64,000 nucleotides of DNA from Mycolicibacterium hodleri (GCF_025822245.1 NZ_JACKTL010000073.1:62001-126000), one strand, 5' to 3'. Shown: positions 52,344 to 60,653, numbered from the stretch's first letter. Program-made: numbers and translations. The notes: generated from the letters alone by a model not told the origin.

Positions 52344-53582
52344 CTAGTACTTGCCGAAGGTCAGCACCACGTTGTGACCGCCGAAGGCGAACGTGTTGCT
52401 GACCGCGTACCGGTAGTCGGATCGGCGAGCCTGGCCGGTGACCACGTCCAGGTCCATCCGCCCGTCGAGGTGTTCGAGGTTCAGGGTCGGTGGCACCGCG
52501 CCGTCGCGAAGGGCCTGAACCGTCAGCACCGCCTCGATGGCACCGGCCGAGCCAAACGTGTTGCCCAGGGCGGCCTTTGGCGCGTACACGGCGGGGTGAT
52601 GGGTACCGAACACCTTTTGCAGGGCGGTCGCCTCGACGAGGTCGCCGGCGACGGTGCCCGCGGCGTGCGCGTTGACGAGGTCGACGTCGCCTGCGGTGAG
52701 GCCGGCCAACTCGATGGCACGCGTCAGGGCGTGCGCCTCCTGTTCGCCACTGGGATCGGACTGCAACGCGTCGAATCCGTCGGAGGTGGTGGCGGCTCCG
52801 AGTAGCCGGGCGAAGATGCGCGCCCCCCTGGCCTTGGCGTGCTCCTCGGTCTCGATGACCAGCAGCGCGCCACCCTCGCCGAGCACCATGCCGCGGCGGT
52901 TCTCGTCGAACGGCCGGCACGCGCCCGCCGGGTCGTCGTCACCGGTCGCCATCATCCCGTCGACCTGAGAGTAGGCCGCAATGGGCACGCCCTCGATCGG
53001 CGACTCCACGGCGCCGCAGACGACGACGTCGGCGTCACCGAAGACGATCTGCTGCCAGGCCTGCGCGATGGCACCCGCGCCGGACGCGTCGGCCATCATC
53101 GGTGCCGACACGCCCGCTCGCGCCGCCCGGTCGAGACCGACGGCCGCGGCGGCCCCGTTGGGCATGAACATCTGCACCGCAAGTGGGGACACGGCCCTGA
53201 GGCCACGCTTGCGCATGGCGATGTAGGCGAGGATGACCTCCTCGGCGTTGCCGTACCCGGTGCCCACCGACACCGCGAGCCTGGTGGGATCCATCTCGGG
53301 CGCGCCGCTGTCCGCCCACGCACGTCGACCGAGGACCAGGGCCATCTTTTGGGTGTACGACAGCCGACGCAGCTCGACCTTGCTCAGTTCGGTGTCGAAG
53401 TCCTCGAGGAGCTGACCGCCGATCTTCACCGGCAGATTCAGTTCGTCGACGAAGCCGCCCGCGAGCGGACGGATTCCGCTGTCACCGTCCAGCAGGGCGG
53501 TCCAGGTCGCTTCGGTGTCGGCGGCGAGGGCGTTGGTCGTCGCGAAACCGGTGACGACCACGTCGGGAAAGTCGCGCAGCAT
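52344..53582 (-). CDS. Beta-ketoacyl-ACP synthase homologue lacking the catalytic Cys and one His
   Basis: The 412-residue protein has the KasA/FabF thiolase fold (VVVTGFATTNALA, GTGYGNAEEV, AVSNTFAFGGHNV). At the active site Cys is replaced by Asp165 (MMADASGAG), the first His remains (H306 in NAHAAGTV) and the second His is Asn341 (KAALGNTFG); both changes are read directly from the codons GAC and AAC. Condensation should be impossible, so it may be a chain-length-factor-like partner or have a new role. The ATG at 53582 has GAGGAG 6 nt upstream. It converges on the WS/DGAT gene. Confidence 0.88.
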   Translation of the reverse strand: MLRDFPDVVVTGFATTNALAADTEATWTALLDGDSGIRPLAGGFVDELNLPVKIGGQLLEDFDTELSKVELRRLSYTQKMALVLGRRAWADSGAPEMDPTRLAVSVGTGYGNAEEVILAYIAMRKRGLRAVSPLAVQMFMPNGAAAAVGLDRAARAGVSAPMMADASGAGAIAQAWQQIVFGDADVVVCGAVESPIEGVPIAAYSQVDGMMATGDDDPAGACRPFDENRRGMVLGEGGALLVIETEEHAKARGARIFARLLGAATTSDGFDALQSDPSGEQEAHALTRAIELAGLTAGDVDLVNAHAAGTVAGDLVEATALQKVFGTHHPAVYAPKAALGNTFGSAGAIEAVLTVQALRDGAVPPTLNLEHLDGRMDLDVVTGQARRSDYRYAVSNTFAFGGHNVVLTFGKY

Positions 53583-53734
53583 CTCAGGCTCCTCTTCGAG
53601 TGTCGAGACGATTCTCCCGTCTCCGCTCACCGCGGCACACACGGGGAGGGTCCTTCGCGCGTCCACCGCGGCGCGGAGCTGCCGTTGGGGCCACCCCCTC
53701 TACGGCGTGGCGACTCGATTCCAGGGCCGTGACG

Positions 53735-54247
53735 TCACGGGTGAACTCCCTCGTCGCACTCTGCCTCGGCGGCGGCGCGCCGGTCCGCCGACGCGGCTGA
53801 GGCGTTCTCGCCAAGGCGACGCAGAATCGGCAGGGCTACCTGCGCCGCGAGCGCGAGGGAGAACTCGTCCTCGGAGGAGAGGGTGTCCGTCAGCGCTGCG
53901 AGCCGCCCACGACGGGCCACCGTGCGGTCGGCGAGCTTGGCCCGTGCATCGGAGGTCAACGACACGATCGCGGCCCTGCCGTCATCGGGATCGCCGGACC
54001 GTTCGACCAGACCCTGGCGTTCCAGTCGCTGGATCATCTGCGTCATGGCCGGCTGAGAGGTGCCCTCCAGCCACGCCAGCGCGGTGAGCCGGTCCGGACC
54101 CTCGAGCGCGAGTCGATTCAAAAGCATTGCCGCGCCTGCACTTAGCCCGGACCGATCGGCGAGGTGGCGCACCGTCAAGTCGGCCGCCACGTCCAACATC
54201 TCGCCGATCGAATCGTCGACGTCGTCGAGTGATTGCACCGAATCCAC
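53735..54247 (-). CDS. MarR-family transcriptional regulator
   Basis: The 170-residue protein has the MarR winged helix (GPDRLTALAWLEGTSQPAMTQMIQRLERQGLVERSGDPDDGRAAIVSLT). The Ala-rich C-terminal tail is longer than usual. GTG starts at 54247 and 54238 are both possible; AGGTGG precedes the second. An inverted repeat at 54270-54288 upstream is a candidate autoregulatory operator. It is upstream of the inactive ketosynthase-like gene on the same strand, which may be its target. Confidence 0.88.
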   Translation of the reverse strand: MDSVQSLDDVDDSIGEMLDVAADLTVRHLADRSGLSAGAAMLLNRLALEGPDRLTALAWLEGTSQPAMTQMIQRLERQGLVERSGDPDDGRAAIVSLTSDARAKLADRTVARRGRLAALTDTLSSEDEFSLALAAQVALPILRRLGENASAASADRRAAAEAECDEGVHP

Positions 54248-54269
54248 CTGCGCTTTATATCACGATACT

Positions 54270-54288
54270 TATGTAGAAGCACTACTTA
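54270..54288. promoter_or_regulatory. Candidate MarR operator TATGTAG-N5-CTACTTA
   Basis: Arms 54270-54276 and 54282-54288 pair at six of seven positions, 23 bp upstream of the marR start in an AT-rich stretch, a typical MarR binding-site form. Confidence 0.4.
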
Positions 54289-54464
54289 GCTGCCCGGAGA
54301 CACGGACTACATGGGGCTGTGGACCTCCTGCCAGGACGCTGGGAGACCCAGTCACGCATCGCGTCTGCGCACGACGATGGCCCCGGCACACATCGGCACC
54401 GGGGCCATCGCCGCACGAGGTCTCACCAATCTACATAGGCCAGGCTATGTAAGAGGTTCTCAGG

Positions 54465-54704
54465 TCAGCCGGGCAGACCCTGCTCCTCGACGGGCAGGGG
54501 CGCGGGTCCCTTGATGCTGGGCTGCGCCATGGGAATTGGCGGCGTTCCCGGCGCGGTCGTGACGGTGCTCGTGGTGCCCGTCGACATCTCGGAATCGGCT
54601 AGGGCGCCCGGCGCAGCCTGCGCGATGGTCGCCCCGACGATGCCGAGGGTCACCATGGCGCCACCGGCGATAGCCGCGAACGTCCTTGTGCTACTGGAAC
54701 TCAT
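54465..54704 (-). CDS. Small secreted protein with Sec signal peptide
   Basis: The 79-residue precursor has a signal peptide (about 1-31, cleavage after AQA) and a Pro/Thr/Ser-rich, probably unstructured mature part of about 48 residues (TTSTVTTAPGTPPIPM). AAGGAG precedes the ATG. Proline-rich small exported proteins are common in mycobacteria; the Thr/Pro run could be O-mannosylated (inference). There is no homologue I can name. Confidence 0.65.
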   Translation of the reverse strand: MSSSSTRTFAAIAGGAMVTLGIVGATIAQAAPGALADSEMSTGTTSTVTTAPGTPPIPMAQPSIKGPAPLPVEEQGLPG

Positions 54705-54769
54705 GGCACTGCTCCTTCTTCCAAACGTTCATTAGTCCTTCGACATAACCGACGAACGGAAGACGCTTT

Positions 54770-54864
54770 TTATTCCGCCACGAGCCGAACTCCTCGGAGT
54801 GACGGTGCTCACGAGGGTTATTCCGCGACGAGCCGAACTACTCGGACCGACGGTGCTCACGAGG
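54770..54864. repeat. Two tandem copies of a 47-bp unit (period 48 bp)
   Basis: Copies at 54770-54816 and 54818-54864 begin TTATTCCGC and end GGTGCTCACGAGG and differ at about four positions. Each contains a CCGA-N5-TCGG inverted repeat. They lie between the GH16 stop and the small secreted protein gene, so they may be duplicated terminators or protein-binding sites. Confidence 0.8.
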
Positions 54865-54878
54865 CCCCGACGGGCACG

Positions 54879-55709
54879 TCACCAGACGCGAACCCAGTCG
54901 ACGAGCATGTCCGCCGGGTAGGTGCCGCCCGCGGGATCGCCGCCGCCGGAGCCGGCGACCGCCAGATTCAGCATCGGGGACAGCTCGTAGCCCGGGTCGT
55001 TGAACGGCCAGTCGTCCAGCGAGTTCGCCGGCACGGTGAAGTACGGCTCCATGCCCGGTGCGTAGTCACGCCAAAAGTACATCCCGGCGTCGGTCCAGGT
55101 GCAGCGCCAGACATGCCACGCACTGTCCACGTCGAACGGCTGGGTGGCGAACGAGGTGCCGTCCAGCCGGGCGTGCACCGTGGAACCGGAGGGCCAACTG
55201 CCGTTGCCGTACCACTCGACGAGGTCGACCTCCCCGCCGCGAACGGGATCGTTGTTGAGCAGCCACCACGCCGGCCAACAGCCGAGCGTCAGGCAGTCGA
55301 ACTTCACCCGGGCCTCCCACGTGAGGCCGATGCCGCCGCGCCAGGTGCCGGTGAGCTTGCCGCCGAAGTACTTGCCGTTCTCCCTGGTGGCGCGGATGAC
55401 CAGGTTGGACTTGCCGTCGAGGAACACGTTGCGGCGGTCGTCGCGGTATTGGCCCATGTTCTCCGGGCGGTCCCAGAAGACGGGATTCTTGATGGTCTCG
55501 CGGGCCGTGGACACGATCCACTTCGACGGATCGGGCGCCGAGCCCGCGGGTCCGTCGAACTCGTCGTGGAACAGAAAGGCGGGGGTGGCCGTCTCCGGCG
55601 GTCCGGGCACCGGCCCAGGCGCCGGCGGCGCGGCGCCTGCCGTGGGAAGCGGGATCGCCGCGGCCAACAGGCCCAATCCCGACATGAACAGAAGGTTTCG
55701 ACGATCCAT
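54879..55709 (-). CDS. Secreted GH16 beta-glucanase-like protein (probable Tat substrate)
   Basis: The 276-residue protein has an N-terminal signal with twin Arg (DRRNLLFMSG, then a hydrophobic stretch and GAAPPA), a Pro-rich linker and a GH16 jelly-roll domain. The catalytic ExDxxE motif is intact: E160, D162, E165 in GGEVDLVEWYG. GH16 enzymes cut beta-1,3/1,4-glucans or related polymers. The ATG at 55709 is chosen because it starts the signal peptide. It stands alone as a transcription unit; the substrate in the cell or environment is unknown. Confidence 0.88.
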   Translation of the reverse strand: MDRRNLLFMSGLGLLAAAIPLPTAGAAPPAPGPVPGPPETATPAFLFHDEFDGPAGSAPDPSKWIVSTARETIKNPVFWDRPENMGQYRDDRRNVFLDGKSNLVIRATRENGKYFGGKLTGTWRGGIGLTWEARVKFDCLTLGCWPAWWLLNNDPVRGGEVDLVEWYGNGSWPSGSTVHARLDGTSFATQPFDVDSAWHVWRCTWTDAGMYFWRDYAPGMEPYFTVPANSLDDWPFNDPGYELSPMLNLAVAGSGGGDPAGGTYPADMLVDWVRVW

Positions 55710-55816
55710 CTCCGGCACAGCGACACGATAGAGCCCGAAGCCTGGAGTCCGCGCGATTGACCCCGAAGAAATAATCCGGTGGCCGCCGGCGGCGCCGCGT
55801 GGCACGCTCTCCCGTG

Positions 55817-56725
55817 ATGCAGCGATCCCGCCTCTACCAGCGCCTTCTCGACGGTTCACTGCGTGAGCACCGCGAGCTCGCGGACGAGCTGTTCGGCGCG
55901 CGTGGCGCGCTGCTCGTCGCGCAGTGGTTGGAGGAGGAGCTCGCCAAGGTCGACGATCCGGCGTACGTCAGATTGTTCACCGACCACGTCTGCCTGCCCG
56001 GGGTGGCACCGGAGGACTACGCGCACCGTGTCGTCGAGACGTCGCACGGCGCCCTCCTCGGCGGCATCCGCTTCTATGGGCGCGACGTCGCCAGGCCCTT
56101 CGTCGAGGTGGTGGCCCACGACGTCGACGACCTCGACTTCCTGCGGGACTGCGTCCACCGCGAATGGTCGACGTTCGCGACGCGTTTCGCGCGCCTGAGG
56201 ACGCGGCCCGGCTCCGTCCGCGGCCCGCGGGTACTCCTCGACCAGGGCGTTCACCTCGCCCGCTACCGCGACATGCCGGCATCGGACGGCCGGATCCGGC
56301 TGGCCCCGTTCGACGACGTCGACGACGTGATCGCGGTGGTGCGCCATCGCTACGAGCGGTTGGCCGTCGACTCGCCGGCCCTGGGCCGCAACGTGCCCGC
56401 GGCCGATCCCGACGACATCCGCCAGTGGCACACGTCTGGTCGGATGCAAGCAATCATGCTGCAGGACCGCATCACCGGGCTCCTCGCCGTCGCACCGGGG
56501 CGGATCGGCTGGATCGAGGGCGACGAGGTCAACGAAGAAGTCGTCGACGTCGAGCACGCCGGCCACGGCTATGCCGCGTCGGCTCAACGGGAATGGGCCA
56601 GCCGCCAGAACGGCGATCGGCTGTTGGTCGGCACCGTCGACGGACGCAACCACGCGTCGCGCGCGACGGCGCGGCGAGCCGGCCGGCCGTCGGTGCTCGA
56701 CGACGTCTTCCTGCTACTCCCCTGA
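55817..56725 (+). CDS. GNAT-like acetyltransferase family protein of unknown substrate
   Basis: The 302-residue protein begins SRLYQRLLDGSLREHRELADELFGARGALLV and ends VGTVDGRNHASRATARRAGRPSVLDDVF, the closing helix-strand pattern of GNAT proteins, in which the last conserved segment lies near acetyl-CoA. The middle part (DDVDDVIAVVRHRYERLAV) fits the GNAT helix 1-2 region. A clear QxxGxG pyrophosphate loop is not visible, so enzymatic activity is uncertain. The ATG at 55817 is preferred to GTG 55799. It overlaps the convergent amidohydrolase gene by 12 bp. Confidence 0.55.
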   Translation: MQRSRLYQRLLDGSLREHRELADELFGARGALLVAQWLEEELAKVDDPAYVRLFTDHVCLPGVAPEDYAHRVVETSHGALLGGIRFYGRDVARPFVEVVAHDVDDLDFLRDCVHREWSTFATRFARLRTRPGSVRGPRVLLDQGVHLARYRDMPASDGRIRLAPFDDVDDVIAVVRHRYERLAVDSPALGRNVPAADPDDIRQWHTSGRMQAIMLQDRITGLLAVAPGRIGWIEGDEVNEEVVDVEHAGHGYAASAQREWASRQNGDRLLVGTVDGRNHASRATARRAGRPSVLDDVFLLLP

Positions 56726-57718
56726 CATCCCCAATACCGCCTCGGCGTTTCGGTGGGCGATCGCGCTGCGTTGCTCGTCGGTGAGATCGGCCCGTTCGAG
56801 GAATTCGGAGACGTTGTCCCGCACCACGTACGGGTAGTCCTCGGAGTGAATGATCCGGTCGGCCCCGATCTCGGCGACGATGAAGTTCAGCTGGTTCTGA
56901 CTGAACATCCCCGACGGGGTCGCCCACACCTGCTCGCGGTAGTACGCACTCGGCGCGCGGTTCAGGTGGTCGGCCCACCCCACCACCTCGTCGAGGCGAT
57001 CGAGCCAGCCCGCAACCAGTTCGCCCCAATGCCCGCTCAGGAGCTTGAGATTGGGGTGCCGGTCCAGTGCGCCGGACAGGATGAGCCGCAGGACGTGGAT
57101 GCCCGCCTCGGCGTGCCAGCCAAACGCCGGGCCGGCGAACAGGAACTGCACCGCCGCGGGCCAGGCGCCGGCGTAGTACGGCGTCGAGATGGCCCTCTCC
57201 GGCATGCCGGGGTGAACGTAGATCGGCAGGTTGACGGCCTCGGCCGTGGCGAGGACCGGCTCGAACCTCGGGTCGTCGAGGAAGGCCCCCTCGATGCTCC
57301 CGTGGGTCAGTGCCCCCACGAAGCCCAACTCCTCGACGCAGCGCCGCAGTTCGTCGGCGGCCGTGGCGGGATCGTAGAGCGGTAGCGTCGCAAACCCGCG
57401 GAACCGGGTTGGATGCTCCGAGATCTGTTGGGCGAGGGCATTGTTCACGGTCCGGCACAGTTCGACGGCGTCTGGATGCGCCAGGTTTCCCGGGCTGTTC
57501 GCGCCGTGGGAGACCACCTGGACGTCGATGCCGGCACTGTCCATGTGGGCCAGGCGCTTGCCGGCGAGCCGTTCGGCGGACTCGCGATCGGGCATGAAGC
57601 TGCCGAGGAATTCGCCGAACCCGGCGTCGGGCGTGATCGGCCCCGATCCCGACAACTCGAGTACCTTCGCCACCGACGGCGGGTGGTGGAAGTGCTCTTC
57701 GACGGTGATGATGCGCAT
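56714..57718 (-). CDS. Amidohydrolase 2 family protein (ACMSD / resorcylate decarboxylase-like)
   Basis: The 334-residue TIM-barrel protein starts TVEEHFHHP with a Glu-x-His metal motif, and has IYVHPGMP, the LSGHWGE loop and HSEDYPYVVR with the Asp ligand. This is the pattern of decarboxylating amidohydrolases (ACMSD, gamma-resorcylate decarboxylase). Ring-cleavage or aromatic acid degradation is likely, but the substrate is open. ATGs at 57721 and 57718 follow AAGGA closely. It is divergent from the flavin monooxygenase gene 50 bp away, a possible functional link. Confidence 0.85.
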   Translation of the reverse strand: MRIITVEEHFHHPPSVAKVLELSGSGPITPDAGFGEFLGSFMPDRESAERLAGKRLAHMDSAGIDVQVVSHGANSPGNLAHPDAVELCRTVNNALAQQISEHPTRFRGFATLPLYDPATAADELRRCVEELGFVGALTHGSIEGAFLDDPRFEPVLATAEAVNLPIYVHPGMPERAISTPYYAGAWPAAVQFLFAGPAFGWHAEAGIHVLRLILSGALDRHPNLKLLSGHWGELVAGWLDRLDEVVGWADHLNRAPSAYYREQVWATPSGMFSQNQLNFIVAEIGADRIIHSEDYPYVVRDNVSEFLERADLTDEQRSAIAHRNAEAVLGMSGE

Positions 57719-57768
57719 CATTCCTTCTTACGCCCCGAAGCTCGTGACGGACGTGCGACAGTGGCTCG

Positions 57769-59259
57769 ATGACCGCAGACGTGGCCGTGATCGGGGCGGG
57801 ACCTGGCGGCCTCGTCGCGGCGCGGTGGCTGGCCGCGCAGGGCTTCGAGCCGACGATCTTCGAGCGGAACCCGATGCTCGGGGGGCAATGGGCGGGCCTG
57901 CCGGGTGCGAGCGGGGTGTGGCCGGGCATGCACACCAACACCAGTCGCGTCCTGACCGCGTTCAGCGACCTGGAACCACTCAGCCGCGACGTCTTTCCGT
58001 CCGCCGCCGAGGTGCTCGCCTACCTGCAGCGGTACGCGCAGACCTTCGGCTTGACACCGCGGATCCGGTTCGACACCCCCGTCGACCACGTTGCTCGGCA
58101 CGGCGACGGATGGCTGTTGCGTCATGGCGACGAGGAGAGCCGATTCGACCGCGTGGTCGTCGCCAGCGGCAGATTCCACGCGCCGGCGATTCCACCCGTG
58201 CCCGGTCTCGACACGTTCACCGGCGCGGCGGGCGCGTCGAGCGCATACCACTACAGAGGTTCGACGTCGTTGCAGGGCAAGCGAATCCTGGTGGCCGGCT
58301 GCGCGGTCAGCGCGCTGGAGGTGGCCGCCGAGCTTGCCCAGCAGGGCGCGGCCGCGGTCGTCGTCACCCAGCGGCGTCAGCGTTACGTGCTGCCGAAGTT
58401 CGCGGCAGGCGTGCCGTCCGACCACCGGATCTTCACCCGGTACGGGGTGCTCGCGGCGGAGTCGCTGCCTGCCGCCGAGGTCGACCGGCAACTCAAGGAG
58501 ATCGTCGTCGACGCGGGCGGCAGCCCGGAACAGTACGGCGCGCCCGCACCCGACCCGTCGCTCTTCGCCGCCGGGGTCACGCTCAGCCAGCAGTACCTGC
58601 CACTGGTGGCGGAGAGCCGAATCACGGTGCGGCCCTGGATGACCTCGGTCGCCGGCACGACGGTCACGTTCGCCGACGGGCACGCCGAGGACGTCGACGG
58701 CATCCTGTTCGGCACCGGCTTCGACCTCAGCCTGCCGTTCCTGAGTGAGGAGATCCGGACCCTCGTCGGGCTCGACTCGGTGCACCTCGACGCCGACCGG
58801 CACACGTTCCACCCCGACTTGCCCGGGCTGGCGTTCATGGGGATGTGGGACCAGTCGGGCGGGTACTTCGTCCCGCTGGAATTGCAGGCCAGGTGGATCG
58901 CCTACACGTGGGGCGGCGCGATCCCGGCACCGACCGAGGAGAACCAACGCCGCGCGGTTGAGCTCTACCGGTCGAGACGCGGCCTGCCCCAGAAGAGCCG
59001 AATGAACGTGGCGGCGCTTGGCTTTGCCCGGGCGGCCGGGGTCGAGCCGTGCCTGGAGGACTGGCCCGGTCTGCGTCGTGCGCTGCTGTTCGGCCCGCTG
59101 GCCCCCAGTAGCTTTCGGTTGCACGGGCCGGATTCACTGTCCGACGCGGCGACGAGGTTCGCTCGCGACGCCGCCGCGTTCGGTGCCATCACGTCGAACG
59201 ACGACACCGAACGCGAACGCGCCTACTGGTCGGTGGTCCAGGCGGCGACCGTCACCTGA
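57769..59259 (+). CDS. FAD-dependent monooxygenase of the FMO/Baeyer-Villiger type
   Basis: The 496-residue flavoprotein has the FAD-binding VIGAGPGGL (7-15), a GGQWAGLPG motif, the VVVASGRFHAPAIP region with an approximate FMO fingerprint at FTGAAGASSAYHYRG, and a second nucleotide site LVAGCAVSALEVA. The long C-terminal part is as in FMO-type proteins. It could oxygenate sulfur, nitrogen or ketone groups. It is divergent from the amidohydrolase gene and abuts the dps stop without a gap. Confidence 0.82.
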   Translation: MTADVAVIGAGPGGLVAARWLAAQGFEPTIFERNPMLGGQWAGLPGASGVWPGMHTNTSRVLTAFSDLEPLSRDVFPSAAEVLAYLQRYAQTFGLTPRIRFDTPVDHVARHGDGWLLRHGDEESRFDRVVVASGRFHAPAIPPVPGLDTFTGAAGASSAYHYRGSTSLQGKRILVAGCAVSALEVAAELAQQGAAAVVVTQRRQRYVLPKFAAGVPSDHRIFTRYGVLAAESLPAAEVDRQLKEIVVDAGGSPEQYGAPAPDPSLFAAGVTLSQQYLPLVAESRITVRPWMTSVAGTTVTFADGHAEDVDGILFGTGFDLSLPFLSEEIRTLVGLDSVHLDADRHTFHPDLPGLAFMGMWDQSGGYFVPLELQARWIAYTWGGAIPAPTEENQRRAVELYRSRRGLPQKSRMNVAALGFARAAGVEPCLEDWPGLRRALLFGPLAPSSFRLHGPDSLSDAATRFARDAAAFGAITSNDDTERERAYWSVVQAATVT

Positions 59260-59748
59260 TCACGAGACGTGGCGCAGCTGGGCGGTGAACATCCACCGCT
59301 GCTTCTCCAGCCCCTCCAGAATGGTGTGCAGGATGTCGGCGCTCGTCGGATCCTCGCCGTCGACCTCGTCGTGCACGGCGCGAATGCCGTTGACGACGCC
59401 GAGGATTCGGTCGGCGATCACCGCGACCGCGCGTTCGACGCCGACCTCACCGGCGGGGAAGGCCTCGAGCGAGGTGGTCGCGGCGATCGTGCCCGTGCGA
59501 CCGTCGGGGACGGCTTCCAGAGCACGCATGCGCTCCGCAACCGAGTCGGCATGGTCGCGGGCGGCGTCGACGAGCTCGTCGAGTTCGAGATGGGTCGACC
59601 GGAAGTTGGGGCCGACCAGCGTCCAGTGCGCCTGCTTGGCCTGGTTCTGCAGCTCCAGCAGACCGACGAGAACGGCTTGGAGATCGGCGGCGAGCGTCGG
59701 GGACGCGACGAATTCGCCGGCGAGGACGTCGTGGTTGGTGATGGTCAT
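59260..59748 (-). CDS. dps: Dps-family ferritin (Dps2-like)
   Basis: Dps stores iron and protects DNA from oxidants as a 12-mer shell. The 162-residue protein has the four-helix ferritin core and the inter-subunit ferroxidase ligands in KQAHWTLVG and HLELDELVDAARDHADSVAERM. It resembles M. smegmatis Dps2 (about 161 residues) in length and motifs. The ATG at 59748 has AGGAGG. It is divergent from a fur gene; the palindrome at 59792-59804 lies between them. Confidence 0.92.
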   Translation of the reverse strand: MTITNHDVLAGEFVASPTLAADLQAVLVGLLELQNQAKQAHWTLVGPNFRSTHLELDELVDAARDHADSVAERMRALEAVPDGRTGTIAATTSLEAFPAGEVGVERAVAVIADRILGVVNGIRAVHDEVDGEDPTSADILHTILEGLEKQRWMFTAQLRHVS

Positions 59749-59791
59749 CGTTCCTCCTGGATGTTCGGGTGCCACCACTCTACGCCTTGTC

Positions 59792-59804
59792 TTGATCTAG
59801 TCAA
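59792..59804. promoter_or_regulatory. Palindromic Fur/Zur-like site TTGATCTAGTCAA between dps and fur
   Basis: TTGA and TCAA are perfect arms around TCTAG in an AT-rich stretch 43 bp upstream of the dps start. Position and base composition fit a FurA-type operator; the match is short. Confidence 0.35.
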
Positions 59805-59829
59805 TATAGCGATCGACTCATAGTATTGG

Positions 59830-59848
59830 TTAGGTCATGCTAAGCTGG
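59830..59848 (+). promoter_or_regulatory. IdeR-like iron box overlapping the fur -10 element
   Basis: TTAGGTCATGCTAAGCTGG matches the 19-bp IdeR consensus TTAGGTTAGGCTAACCTAA at 14 positions. It covers TAAGCT (59841-59846), a TANNNT -10 that ends 6 nt before the fur ATG, so a bound repressor would block a leaderless fur transcript. Confidence 0.45.
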
Positions 59849-59852
59849 CCTC

Positions 59853-60302
59853 ATGGACACCGCCGACGCGATCACCCGGTACAAGCAGGAGCTGCGCGAC
59901 GTCGCGCTGCGGGCGACCTCGGGCCGCGTGGCCGTGCTGCGAGCGCTGGCGTCCTCCCCACACTCCACGGCGGAAACCGTGTTCGCGCTGATCTCCGGCG
60001 ACCTGCCCGGCACCTCCCCGCAGGCCGTCTACATGGTGCTCAACGACCTCACCCGCGCCGGCCTGCTTCGCCGGTTCGAGCCCGCGGGCTCGGCTGCGCT
60101 GTACGAACGCCGCGTCGGCGACAACCATCACCACCTGGTGTGCGACTCGTGCGGAATGGTGCAGGACGTCGACTGCGCGATCGGTCGGGCGCCGTGCCTG
60201 ACCCCCGCCGACGGCACGGGCTTTCAGGTGCGGGAAGCCGAAGTCACCTTCTGGGGACTCTGCGAGCGGTGCCGGGCGAACCTGGCCGACGTCACGACCT
60301 GA
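59853..60302 (+). CDS. fur: Fur-family metalloregulator (FurA-like)
   Basis: The 149-residue protein is similar to mycobacterial FurA in layout: an N-terminal winged helix (VALRATSGRVAVLRAL), the metal-sensing motif GDNHHHLVCDSCG, a second Cys pair in CERC and GFQVREAEVTFWGLC. FurA normally precedes katG; here the gene is divergent from dps, so it probably senses peroxide or metal and controls dps and itself. The ATG follows a TAAGCT -10 by 6 nt (leaderless). It overlaps the convergent SnoaL gene by 11 bp. Confidence 0.92.
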   Translation: MDTADAITRYKQELRDVALRATSGRVAVLRALASSPHSTAETVFALISGDLPGTSPQAVYMVLNDLTRAGLLRRFEPAGSAALYERRVGDNHHHLVCDSCGMVQDVDCAIGRAPCLTPADGTGFQVREAEVTFWGLCERCRANLADVTT

Positions 60303-60612
60303 TCGCCAGGGTGGCGACGCGACCGTCCTCGGTGAAGGTGAACAGGAACGTCAGAGTGACTGGGCTGCCGGGGAATTCGCCAGCGATCTCGGCGCGCGCG
60401 ACGTGTTCGTCGGCCACCGTGTCCACCCCCCGCACGTCATAGGACACCTTCGGCACCGCGGCCCGCCACGACCGGATCGCGTCGACGCCGCGGTAGGTGA
60501 GGCCCTCGTCCTCGACGACCGCGTCGGGCGCGAACTGGGCGAAGTAGGGCTCGGGGTCGGCTGCGGGTGCCAGCTTGAAGTAACGACGGACGAGGTCTTC
60601 GTGATTGGTCAT
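60292..60612 (-). CDS. SnoaL-like NTF2-fold protein
   Basis: The 106-residue protein has the NTF2/SnoaL pattern: HEDLVRRYFKL helix, the FAPDAVVEDEGLTYRG loop and beta strands ending TFLFTFTEDGRVATLAIRS. Many such proteins are isomerases or ligand-binding proteins; the activity is not predictable. The gene is divergent from a MerR-type regulator with 47 bp between starts and carries a MerR-type promoter (60619-60649), so it is probably the regulator's target. Confidence 0.85.
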   Translation of the reverse strand: MTNHEDLVRRYFKLAPAADPEPYFAQFAPDAVVEDEGLTYRGVDAIRSWRAAVPKVSYDVRGVDTVADEHVARAEIAGEFPGSPVTLTFLFTFTEDGRVATLAIRS

Positions 60613-60618
60613 GGCTCT

Positions 60619-60653
60619 ACCGTCGACGCTCCCCTCGGGGGAGAGTCAATACT
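60619..60653 (-). promoter_or_regulatory. MerR-type promoter of the SnoaL gene with palindrome in a 19-bp spacer
   Basis: On the minus strand TTGACT (60644-60649) and GACGGT (60619-60624) are 19 bp apart; the spacer contains the palindrome CTCCCCCGAGGGGAG (60629-60643). This overlong spacer with an operator is the hallmark of MerR-activated promoters. The SnoaL ATG lies 6 nt after the -10. The merR -10, AATACT (60648-60653), overlaps the -35. Confidence 0.65.
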
